Positions 12,489 through 21,159 of a stretch of 64,000 nucleotides of DNA are shown here, one piece after another (the stretch's first letter is position 1; each line of letters starts with the position of its first letter). The stretch lies in NCBI RefSeq assembly GCF_000226115.1, contig NC_016462.1:1488001-1552000 (forward strand), read 5' to 3'. This DNA comes from Thermothielavioides terrestris NRRL 8126 (Eukaryota > Ascomycota > Sordariomycetes > Sordariales > Chaetomiaceae). Under the pieces are notes generated by a model. That model was not told where the DNA came from. It did no database searches and saw only the letters and a program-made list of their open reading frames with translations. The position numbers and the translations under genes are program-made.

Positions 12489-13212
12489 AACGGCGCTCTC
12501 GCTCTCTTCGCGTCTTAATCACGATCGTTCCGGCTGGCTGGCCGCCGAAAAGTCCAACCCCCGGTGAAGCCAGCGCCGGCATCTTTTTTTCCTTTGGCAT
12601 TCACCGGTGGCGCGTCACGTCAATTTCCCACAGCATGCATCAGGCGTCATCATCACAAAATCTCGGTTCTATCGCTTCTGGTCTCTTGGTTTCATGGGCA
12701 AAAAGGAAAATGGAGCGGACAACTCGGCAAGCAGATTCTTCCTCCGTTCTGGCCTAACGGTGGCGCATACGCGACCTACCTAGATAGGCGTGATGACCTC
12801 TCTTTCAAGCATACTGCATCCCTCCATCCACATGAACATGTACCTCTGTGGTTGTCATGTACATATCAGGGCCTTTTCTTTCCACCAGCATGACATGTTC
12901 TGTCGCCGGTTATATTTGTTGTCGATTGCATTTACACACAGAGCTATAGCTATACATAGACAGGAGAGGATACTTCCGGGATACTGCTTTGGTTTAATGC
13001 AATTGCTTTTCAGCTCAAGGCTCTGCCTGGCGGGTTAAGTTGGTCTATTCATTTGACTGGTATTGGGACGGTGTCTGGTGAAATGAGGCCGGCGCAGATG
13101 ACTCTGCTCCTCTTTCAAAAAATAACATCTCTGGTCTAGAGATATTTTGGGCCCTGATCCAGGACAAACGGCGTGCACAGGTGGGACGGCTCTCAGAACC
13201 TCACTCACTCAC
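12489..13212. other. Intergenic region after SKG6-like gene
   Basis: No recognisable gene. It should include the 3' UTR of the SKG6-like gene. A short (CACT)n microsatellite lies at 13201-13220. Confidence 0.4.
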
Positions 13213-13220
13213 TCACTCAC
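13201..13220. repeat. (CACT)n microsatellite
   Basis: About five tandem CACT units, just beyond the 3' end of the dehydrogenase pseudogene. Confidence 0.85.
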
Positions 13221-14003
13221 AGTGCTCTCTCACTCGCCTGTCGTCATCAAACACAATCACCGCCTTGATGGCCGTCTTGTTCCGATGCTCTCGAGTCCCT
13301 CGCTGAAGCGCTCTCGGCCGGAACACCATGTTTACAATGCCCTGGCACTTGATCTTGCCCGAATCGAGGTAGTCGATGGTTTGTGCTGTTTCAGGGCGCA
13401 AAGGGTATAGTCGCCCGTAAACTCCCTACGCGCCTAGATCAGAGCGGGACAGCTCAGTGTATGTGTCTGCCGCGTCGAGCTGCTTAGCCACGTCCGTTTT
13501 GGACCCGCTGGGCACCGCGATGGTGACCTGGCTGCAGCCGCTGTGGGGGAGGAGTTGGGCGAGCATCTAACGGGCTTGTTAAGATACTCTTGCTTATTAC
13601 GATGAGTCGAAGAAGGGAGTGACCTTGCCACACCGGTCGGCCCTGCGCCAAATACCAACACGCTGGATTTGAGGAGCGGGCAGATCTTGTCAAGTCCGTG
13701 GCGGGAGCCGGAATATAAGCGGTCCATTTCAGGGTCAGGTTCCCATACCTGTTTCACACACACCGCGGGCTTTCACCTTGGCGAGAATATCGTTCACGAA
13801 GCTCAGGTAGCGGCACCTTAACAATCTCGAAGTCCTCAGGCTTGTTGTACCTCTTGGCGGGACGTCACGGTTAACTACCCTGAGGGAACACGGGCTACAT
13901 CCTGAAACCAGAAGCCCAACAAGTCAGAGAGGTCCTTGGTGGGTAAACAACTGCTGTATACACCAACGGACCAACGGATGGATAAACACCTCAATGCCTT
14001 CAT
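13213..14003 (-). pseudogene. Decayed polyol/sorbitol dehydrogenase-like gene (zinc MDR family)
   Basis: Remnant of a zinc-dependent medium-chain dehydrogenase of the D-arabinitol/sorbitol type. Recognisable pieces in order on the minus strand: MKALR (start at 14003, followed by an intron-like GTGTTT...AAGAG); YNKPEDFEIVKVPLPELRE; a shifted frame giving DILAKVKARGVC; RHGLDKICPLLKSSVLVFGA and GPTG (the nucleotide-binding Gly motif, ~13700-13630); an intron-like gap; MLAQLLPHSGCSQVTIAVPS through LDAADTYTELSR; and finally AQTIDYLDSGKIKCQGIVN with a C-terminal IKAVIVFD. The catalytic zinc region after GVC (expected GTD-H and the structural Cys cluster, ~130 aa) is absent, and so is ~70 aa before the C-terminal piece. 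At least one small frameshift separates PELRE from DILAK. The order and spacing show a once complete gene broken by deletions. Confidence 0.75.
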
Positions 14004-14906
14004 CTCCTTGGGAAGGTTTATGCTGGAACCCACTTTGTTTTGGTGTCGATGTTGATGTTGAGGGGAGTGGCAAGCACGGACAATGGGTGACCTTGGCTAC
14101 AAGTTCAACAGAGCAGAGGAGTAGACTAATGTTACTCGGAAACCTGGGGTGTGGGATGTGAGGAGAGACAGAAATAAGCAGAACTCGGAGTCGTCATCAA
14201 GTACGGTTTGAAAATCCGACGAGGTCTTCGCCTCGTTGATCGGCTTATACAGCGGACAATCCCGAGGCCGGTTGCCGGAGGTAGCAGTGGTCGCAAAAGG
14301 AAGACCGGCTTCCATTCTGGCCCGAATTCCACATCCTCACTTGGACTCCGAAGCTCCATCAGCACTGTCCCGTGCCGTCATGCCCGTTGTTAGAGGATTT
14401 GGATGTACCATCTTGCCAAGTCTTGCCCTGGACGGAACCGCGGCCGTGCTTTGGAACGGCCGTGCTTTGGAAATGCTCGAAGACTGGGGGAGGAGTCCCA
14501 GGGGTCTGCCCATCTTGAACCCGGTGAAAAGGGTTGACTGATAGACAGCATTCAGCCTACTCATCCTTTGCAAACCATGGCCACAGTGCGCTAGTCTGAA
14601 CGATAAAAAGCCCCCCGTCTCGTATTGTTCGTTAACCCATCAATTCCGGCGACTGACCCGTCGCCCTGCAGCACCACGAGCAACCGAGTGAGAGCAAAAA
14701 ATCGTATTGACCACCAATGATGACCCCGAATGCAGCAGTTTTCCGAATGTCTAACCACCAACTCCACGCGCAAACCACTCACGGTCCTGGCGAGTAGGTG
14801 CATTGCCGGTCGACCCTTTTACTCTGTGACGTAGAGTACATGTCGTGCCATGTCGTTATGCCATTGCTGGCAACCCAAGAGATAGAGAGATTATCCGCCA
14901 TCCGCT
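14004..14906. other. Intergenic region before eS10 3' end
   Basis: No supportable gene. A short direct duplication of CGGCCGTGCTTTGGAA occurs at about 14440-14472. Frames at 14100-14570 have no recognisable homology; more decayed sequence is possible. Confidence 0.35.
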
Positions 14907-15756
14907 TTAGGAGGGAGGGGCATCACCACGGCCGCCACGGCCACGACCGAAACCACCACGGCTGCACGGGGGAAAACATAGGGTCAGCGTAACCGATCTC
15001 AGAACAAGGCACTCGCCGGACAACGGAATGCGGGGAAGCGACTTACAACTGAGGAGCAAAGTCGCTCGGCGCACCGCCCTCCTTGCCCTCGCCAGCCTCC
15101 CGGCGCCTGTAGCCGCCCTCCCGGTCACCACGGTCGCCACGGCCACGGCCGCCGAATCTCCGCTCACCGCGGTCATCGCCGCCCATCATGCCACGGGGCG
15201 GGGCGTGCGACCGCTGCTGCTTGATGTGCGTAGCCGGGACAATCTCGGCGGGGATGTGCAGCCACTCCCGGAGGTAGTCGAGACCCTCGGGGGTCAGGGT
15301 GTAGTAGTAGTACTGCCACGAGAACTGGGTCTTGACGTAGCCGCGCGAGGTCAGGGACTGGCAGGCCTTGATGACGTAGAGGTTGCGAATGCCGGTCTCG
15401 TGGGTCGACTCATAGCTACAGCAGCACGAATTAGCATCCGCGGGTCTCTTTCGAGAACGAATGTCCGGGGGTCGGTGGTGGTGCATCGTCGTTGCATTGT
15501 TGTGTTGGGAATCGCTCGAGGAGGAAATCGGGACGCAATGACTGGGAGGAATTCGGTAGACCTACTCCTTAGCAGCGACCATGACGCCCTCCCGGAAGAG
15601 GTACTGTCCCGGATGTTAGCTACCATCTCCAGTCGCGGTTTAGGATCACGAGTGTCGCCGAGAATTTCCCCCTTCTGGCTCCCGAGTACCGGAAAAAAAA
15701 TCCTAGAGTTGGCATACCTCATGGATCGCCTTGCGATCAGCCTTGGGAATAAGCAT
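14907..15756 (-). CDS. rps10: 40S ribosomal protein eS10
   Basis: Component of the 40S subunit near the mRNA entry/beak region. Four exons: 15756-15718, 15603-15566, 15415-15047 and 14961-14907, giving 166 aa. The spliced protein begins MLIPKADRKAIHEYLFREGV and continues ...DYESTHETGIRNLYVIKACQ, then SLTSRGYVKTQFSWQYYYYT and LTPEGLDYLREWLHIPAEIV with PATHIKQQRSHAPPRG, the diagnostic eS10 core. The tail is Arg/Gly-rich (GGFGRGRGGRG) and ends in DAPPS. All splice junctions keep the frame (GTATGC, GTAGGT and GTAAGT donors). Split early exons are common for fungal ribosomal protein genes. Confidence 0.95.
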
Positions 15757-16295
15757 CTTGGCGGCTGGATCTGTGTCGACACAATTGGGGACCTTGATCT
15801 GGCGAATGTGTCGGCGTTGGCGAGGCGAGCTCTTCAAAATTCGGGACCACAGTGATTTGTGGGCTCGCGGCGCCGAAATTCCAATCTTGCAGGTAGGGCT
15901 CGGGATTAGCGGGGTGCAAAGCCACGCCGGGTCTTGGCAGGTGGACACTGTAGTGGCTGAGAGCGGGTCTGTGTGGCGGGGTAGCCCCACTTTTGAGGTG
16001 CAGGGATCAAGCGGCTGCAGTCGCTTGTGAGCCTGCATGACCGCAAACCGACAACCTCCGCTGAGCATTCGGCATCGAAGCCAAGGCCGAATCAACCACG
16101 TCTTTTCGCTGAATCAATAAGCTGGCCACAGCTTTCGGCATCTGTTGCCTGGGCCATTCCTTATCTCAGCCCGATAACTCTCTAATCTTGAAACAAGAGG
16201 GCGCATCTTGAACCTGGCCCAGCGCCGTTCGCCGCTCAATCCAAGTAACCTCAACACTGGCTGACACGCCCGCCCGACGGCACCAAGCAAACACC
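15757..16295. other. Divergent promoter region, rps10 and sde2
   Basis: About 540 bp between the divergent starts of eS10 and Sde2, so a shared translation/splicing promoter region. No distinct element was identified. Confidence 0.45.
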
Positions 16296-17282
16296 ATGGC
16301 CGAAGGCAAGATCAACGTTCTTATCACAAGCTTCGCCGGCGCAGGTCTCCCGCCAACACTATCTCTCGCGCTCCCCCCAACTACACCAATCTCCACTCTC
16401 CTCGACGAGCTAGACAGCCGGCTCCCAGAACCATGCTCCTTATCGTCGAGCCGCCTCCTCCTCTCAACGCTCTCCAGCCGGCCCATACCCCTCGACTCGC
16501 CGCTCCCCATCTCCCACTTCCTCCCAACGCCCAGCACCACGCCGGACGAGGACGACGGCAACACCTTCCGGCATGACTTCCTTTCGCTGCGCCTGTCGGC
16601 CGCGCTGTGCGGCGGCAAGGGCGGCTTCGGCTCGCAGCTGCGGGCGGCAGGCGGGCGCATGTCGAAGCGCAAGAAGGGCAGCGGCAACGCGGCGGAGGAG
16701 CAGGGGTCGTCGCGCAACCTGGACGGGCGGCGGCTGCGCACGGTGACCGAGGCCAAGGCGCTGGCCGAGTACCTGGCGATCAAGCCGGAGATGGAGCGCA
16801 AGGAGAAGGAGCGGCGGCGCAAGCGGTGGGAGCAGATCGTCGAGATGGCGGAGCGCCGGCAGGAGGAGATCAAGCACGGCAGCAAGCGCGTCGGGCTGGA
16901 CGGCAAGTGGGTGGAGGAGAAGGAGGTCACCGGGGAAAGGACACGCGAGGCGGTCTTGGAGGCCATGAAGCGGGGTGGATATAGGGATAACCTGGCTGCG
17001 CTCGGTGGTGGGGAGCAGGCGGGCAGTAGCAGCTCGGCGGACGAGGAGGTGGATGAGGTGATGGACGATGAAGAAGAGGACGAGGAGGAGAGTGGCACGT
17101 CGAAGGTGAGCACACCACCTTCAGAGCCGGAGCCCGAACCGGCGTCTAAAGGCAAGGGGAAAGAGAAGGAGACGGGGCTCGGAAATGGGACTGGCAATGG
17201 CGCGGTGAGAAAGTTCATTGGGTTCGATGAGGATGAAGAGTTTATGAGTTCTGACGATGAAGAGGACGGGGGGAAGGTGTGA
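16296..17282 (+). CDS. sde2: Sde2 ubiquitin-fold splicing/genome-stability factor
   Basis: Sde2 is made as a precursor with an N-terminal ubiquitin-like fold. In fission yeast it is cleaved after a Gly-Gly by ubiquitin proteases, and the freed C-terminal part, starting with Lys, joins the spliceosome to aid excision of selected introns; human SDE2 also acts in replication stress. Here the processing site is [10 protein letters not shown], with Gly106-Gly107 and Lys108. The segment [17 protein letters not shown] and a helical basic block follow ([40 protein letters not shown]). An acidic disordered tail with two Glu/Asp runs ends the protein. Single exon of 328 aa, usual for the family. The start [10 protein letters not shown] opens the first ubiquitin-fold strand. 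Confidence 0.92.
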   Translation: MAEGKINVLITSFAGAGLPPTLSLALPPTTPISTLLDELDSRLPEPCSLSSSRLLLSTLSSRPIPLDSPLPISHFLPTPSTTPDEDDGNTFRHDFLSLRLSAALCGGKGGFGSQLRAAGGRMSKRKKGSGNAAEEQGSSRNLDGRRLRTVTEAKALAEYLAIKPEMERKEKERRRKRWEQIVEMAERRQEEIKHGSKRVGLDGKWVEEKEVTGERTREAVLEAMKRGGYRDNLAALGGGEQAGSSSSADEEVDEVMDDEEEDEEESGTSKVSTPPSEPEPEPASKGKGKEKETGLGNGTGNGAVRKFIGFDEDEEFMSSDDEEDGGKV

Positions 17283-17628
17283 CAGCGTAACAGGGACAGC
17301 CAGGCTGGCTCGATGTAGACTGTCAAGCGGATTCTTTGCTGTTTACGGAGAAACCTGGCGTTTATGTACTCCAGTTGGGCCGGCGTTCAGGGGATTCCAG
17401 GGCAAATCGGCAAATCGACAGTGAGCACCCACATTTTCGCAGATAATCCGCTTCGAAACAACTCAGTCTCTCACCTGCCTCACCTGGTGTCACTGCGCGA
17501 GTGGACAAAAGCTAGCACCCAACTCTATGTACGTGCATTCCCCTAACTGCCGCCACGCTAGTGTAACAAGGTCCAGGCTGGGTTATGTCCCCGCGCTCAC
17601 AGCTCCGCCATGACTGCATCCCATCCCC
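17283..17628. other. Convergent spacer, sde2 to cox12
   Basis: 346 bp of 3'-to-3' spacer holding both 3' UTRs. No other feature seen. Confidence 0.45.
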
Positions 17629-18437
17629 TTACTGGTCCAGGCGAGCGGGGAAGTTGCCAGCCTCTGTTGGTTCGCCGCATCAGCACAACCACTCTTTGGA
17701 AGAAGAAAAGTGGAAGCTAGCATCCTTACCTCTCTGCTCATCCCACCGCTGGTACCATCCGCTAGGGCACAGCGACCGGTACGCAAGCCAGAACTAGTGG
17801 AGACATCCCGCTGCTTAGCAACTCGCACTTGCACAGCATATCCTCCTCCCCTCCCACATCGCCATTCGTCACCGGTCGCAACCGATGGCTCCAATGGCTC
17901 GTCCACAGCAGCGCAGGGCGCAGGGGGCAACAGGGTCAACTAACCTGGCGGCACGGGGGGAAGTCCTCGCCCTTGGCGAGAATGCACTTGTGGTAGTCGA
18001 CGTAGTTCTGCCAGCAGTGCTTGGTCTGGTTGGTGTTCGGGAAGCGGGCGTCGACACCTAGAGTCTTGTCAGATCCGATGCGTTCGCCATCCGGCGGCCA
18101 TTTTCGCTCCTGTATATCCTTTTCTCCATTGCGAAGGCCGGTCCCCTCCGGCAACGCCTGTCTCGTTTTGCTGCTCCCTGCCTCCTCAGTTCATTCGCGA
18201 AACGGGGCCAATTCGATGTTTCCAACACGGGAGGGATCCTGAAAAATGGAAGCGGTGGTGTGGGGTGAGTGCATACCGGCTGCCGACCGTGTTAGCGACC
18301 AAAATCTCAGAGACCCGCATCAGGCGATGTGTTTCCGGCCCGAGGGAATTTAAGAAAACTGGAAGCTAGCTGTCGGGGGATTCAGTCGTACCTGTGACGA
18401 ACTTGAAGGGCTTGGTAACGCGCTCGTCGTCGGACAT
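17629..18437 (-). CDS. cox12: Cytochrome c oxidase subunit 6b (Cox12)
   Basis: Small intermembrane-space subunit of respiratory complex IV. Four exons: 18437-18392, 18057-17945, 17793-17730 and 17663-17629, giving 85 aa. The spliced protein reads MSDDERVTKPFKFVTG, then VDARFPNTNQTKHCWQNYVD, YHKCILAKGEDFPPCRQ, FWLAYRSLCPSGWYQRWDEQ and REAGNFPARLDQ. The disulphide pairs are visible: Cys30-X9-Cys40 and Cys51-X10-Cys62, the Cox6b spacing used for Mia40-dependent import. There is no cleavable presequence, as expected. Intron 1 is long for this genome (334 bp). The gene is divergent from the MLRQ-like gene, 415 bp away. Confidence 0.95.
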
Positions 18438-18852
18438 GATGGGCGAATCTGCGATCTCAGGGGAGGTTTGGACAGCTTCAATGGGGTGGCAAGGCGGATT
18501 GGTGTTGACAGTCGTCGTCGGCGGCGAAGGTCAGAGCTTCGGAAGAGGTGAGGTCGGGCAGTTTCGGTTCGTCCATGCTCGGCATTCCTGATTGGTTTAA
18601 CTAAACCCTGAGGCCGCGAATCAGCGCCTCGTTGCCTCATTGTGCAGGCAGCCATTGGCTGGTGGACTGATTTCACTGGCAGAATCGTGCTACTCTGTGG
18701 GGCAAGGACGCTTCCATGGAACCGAGCTCCTCTTGGCCGCCTCAAGTGCTGCCCTGGGTTTGCCAATTCGTGACCTCAACTCCGCGGAAGCTCTCCAGAA
18801 TCACCGAACACAACGCAACGAAAGCAAACGCTCTCCGCTCAATTCGCACACC
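18438..18852. promoter_or_regulatory. Shared divergent promoter of two respiratory genes
   Basis: 415 bp separate the start codons of cox12 (minus) and the MLRQ-like gene (plus). Two inverted CCAAT boxes are present: ATTGG at 18591-18595 and at 18654-18658. CCAAT is the binding site of the Hap2/3/5 complex, a known regulator of fungal respiratory genes. Their use here is inference. Confidence 0.55.
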
Positions 18853-19389
18853 ATGTTTGCGACGCGGTCTCTGCGGATGTTCCGTCCCACGGTTCGCATG
18901 ATGCGGCCGGTACCGGTAAGTGGCAGCTGGATGCGCCAGTTTTTATTCCGCTGGCGTCAGGACTGACCCGGACATCCAACGGAACAGAAGGAGGAGCAGG
19001 CTGGTACGTGGAACCACCGAGCGACGACAACCCCGACGACAGCGTCGTGCCGAGTTGAATCTGCGGTGGGATATTGAAGGAATCCGGAGGCTGACATGGG
19101 CTCGGTCCGGTTTCACAGCGCACACAGTCTCGCAGCGTCTGCGGCGCCTGAGGCATATCCCGCCCGAGTTGATTCCGCTTGGTGAGCCGCCGCGATGCGC
19201 ACTTTCTTGCCTCGCCACGGCTTTATACTCATGATGGAAACCACAGGCGTCGTCGTCACGTTTGGCGTCTCCGCTGCCATCTACTCGAGCAGCCGCCACC
19301 TGATGGTCGACAAGAACCTCCGCCTCAAGAGGCAAAACCGCGCGGCGGATGCCCACCAGGATCATCAGTCCTCGGAGGAGCACCACTAG
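18853..19389 (+). CDS. MLRQ/NDUFA4-like small mitochondrial membrane protein
   Basis: Four exons: 18853-18915, 18988-19003 (a 16-nt microexon), 19119-19181 and 19247-19389, giving 94 aa. The N-terminus MFATRSLRMFRPTVRMMRPV is Arg-rich without acids, a mitochondrial targeting sequence. It is followed by KEEQAAHTVSQRLRRLRHIP and PELIPL. A single hydrophobic segment (GVVVTFGVSAAIYSSS, ~48-64) comes next, then RHLMVDKNLRLKRQ and a polar tail. The pattern ELIPL-hydrophobic-helix-basic resembles fungal proteins annotated with the MLRQ (NDUFA4) domain. NDUFA4 was first assigned to complex I and is now placed with complex IV. The microexon is inferred from frame continuity (G + CG = Ala) and good GTACGT and CACAG sites. 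Confidence 0.75.
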
Positions 19390-19728
19390 AGGAGGGGAGG
19401 CGCATGTGAAGGGTGGTTGAAGTGTGTGCTTTGAACTTAGATCGTCGGACACTTGTACATTGAAGGGCAGCTCGAGCTGGTTGGAAGGAATGTCGGCATG
19501 GTTACCTGCAAGGTGGTTGCAGCGCTTGCCTCGGACGTGTCAATCAAACGTGCATTTCCTTGCTAATTTAGAAAAAAACTGTGCCAGAAGCTGCCCCAAC
19601 GCCGTAGCTATGCATTTCCCTGGTATCAACTCAACCACCCTTTTCAGGCCCGCAGCATGCTGTATGCCGTAGCGAGATGGCGACCCAGAACAACTTTTCT
19701 CCCTTGAGAATAATTCCAACTGACGTTT
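19390..19728. other. Convergent spacer, MLRQ-like to RRM gene
   Basis: 339 bp of 3'-to-3' spacer. No other feature seen. Confidence 0.4.
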
Positions 19729-20260
19729 TCACTCCGGTTTAGGCCCCGCAACATCCAGCCCCTCAAGCCCCTGCATTGGGTCCTCCGGCCTTGCGTTCTG
19801 CGCCTGCTCGGCGGCCAACCTGTCCTCCTCACTGACCGCATGCTCAGCAAGCCACCCTTCCTGCAACCGAATCCTGTCAGTAAAGCAACGACAGCAACCC
19901 CAATTATAGCCAAAAGGGACAAAAACACACCTGCTCCCAAACGGCCGTCTTCGCGCCGAGTCCGGCGCCGGCGGTGCTCTTGGGCGCCTTGGCCGCCGAC
20001 ACCTTGATGACGCGGCCGAACAGCTCGGCCTGGTCCATGTTGTCGACGGCCTCGCGCGCGTCCTCGGGGTCCTCGAACTCGACGTAGGCGAACCCGCGGT
20101 GCGGCTCCGCCGCCGCCGTGTGCGGGTTCTCGTTGCGCGGCAGCGACACGTCGGCGATCTCGCCGAACGGCAGGAACGCCTCTTGCAGCGTCGTCACGGT
20201 CACCTGCGGCGCGAGCCCGCCCACGTAGACGGTCGCTTTCCAGCGGGCCGAGTCGGTCAT
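19729..20260 (-). CDS. RRM protein resembling the RRM of cyclophilin PPIE, without the cyclophilin domain
   Basis: Exons 20260-19931 and 19860-19729 give 153 aa. One RNA-recognition motif fills residues ~9-90: RNP2 is ATVYVGGLA and RNP1 is HRGFAYVEFE, with AEAVDNM-type helix 2 (AREAVDNMDQAELFGRVIKV). After the RRM comes TAVWEQEGWLAEHAVSEED, which parallels VWSDDDWL in metazoan PPIE. A short Glu/Gln-rich tail follows. PPIE is a spliceosome-associated cyclophilin with an N-terminal RRM; here the reading frame stops (TGA at 19731-19729) with no peptidyl-prolyl isomerase domain downstream. A role in pre-mRNA splicing is likely by homology but not shown. Confidence 0.8.
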
Positions 20261-21159
20261 GTTTCTTGGGCCGGGGAGGTTTCCCGGGTGCGGGAGCGAG
20301 TGAGTGGGTGAGTGAGGGACGCGGGAGTGAGCAGTGACAGCATCAAGTGGTTTGCGACGGTTGGATATCGCAGGTTCGCCTCGCTAGGAGGCCTGAGGCC
20401 TGCGACCTGCCGTGCGTCAGAGGAGATAATAGCCGTGTGATTGTAAGATCCAGCCTCGACCGTCGGTAGAGATAACGCGTGCCGTTGCAGGCTGAAAACC
20501 ACTTAGATGTCGATGGATGTTACTTGAAGCTACAAGTTGCTGATGTTGCCGCCCCACCTTGAAGCTTTGTTACATGTCAGCATACCAGCGGATAGGTAGC
20601 ACGGAGTATGGAGAACGGAAACACAGGTAGGATACGGCTTACCCATCAACTGCGGCCGCTTATCAAACTTACCTTTGGATGTTCAACACCATCCCCCGAG
20701 TTCATCAACAGCTGGTAGTTAGACCTGGAGGACCAAATCATATGATTTAAAATTCGGGTTTTACGTGCCTCTTCCCCCAGAACTGCGACCAACAGGGCGA
20801 AAGTTACACAGTGGGTGATAATTACCATACGCCGTACACTGTAAGTAACCTCTGATAGGCTGCCAAATTACCGGGGTGCTGCCCCCTGCACTCCTGCAGG
20901 CGCATGTCAGGAGCAGCCGAGTCAAGGCAATCTGGCAACAGCCGCACCAATTTCAACGTTTCGACCGCGAATCGCACCAGTAACCCTTCGCCCCTACGGT
21001 TGGATTCCCTGGCGCCGTAGGGCTTCTGGTGCTTGATTGTTTCTCGACAACATTGTATATCCTCCCATCTTCGATCCGGCGACAAGCTCCTCGACTTGAC
21101 GTCGCCATCCGCCGTCGTTTCCCCCCCACGTCTCAATCCACATCCACACATTCTCCGCC
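20261..21159. other. Divergent promoter region, RRM gene and sec31
   Basis: 0.9 kb between the divergent starts. No supportable gene. The stretch 21025-21155 is pyrimidine-rich and is likely the sec31 leader. Confidence 0.4.

Noticed and set aside
15028..15855. 275-codon open frame on the plus strand
   Set aside because: Antisense to the four eS10 exons and spans their introns; no recognisable motif.
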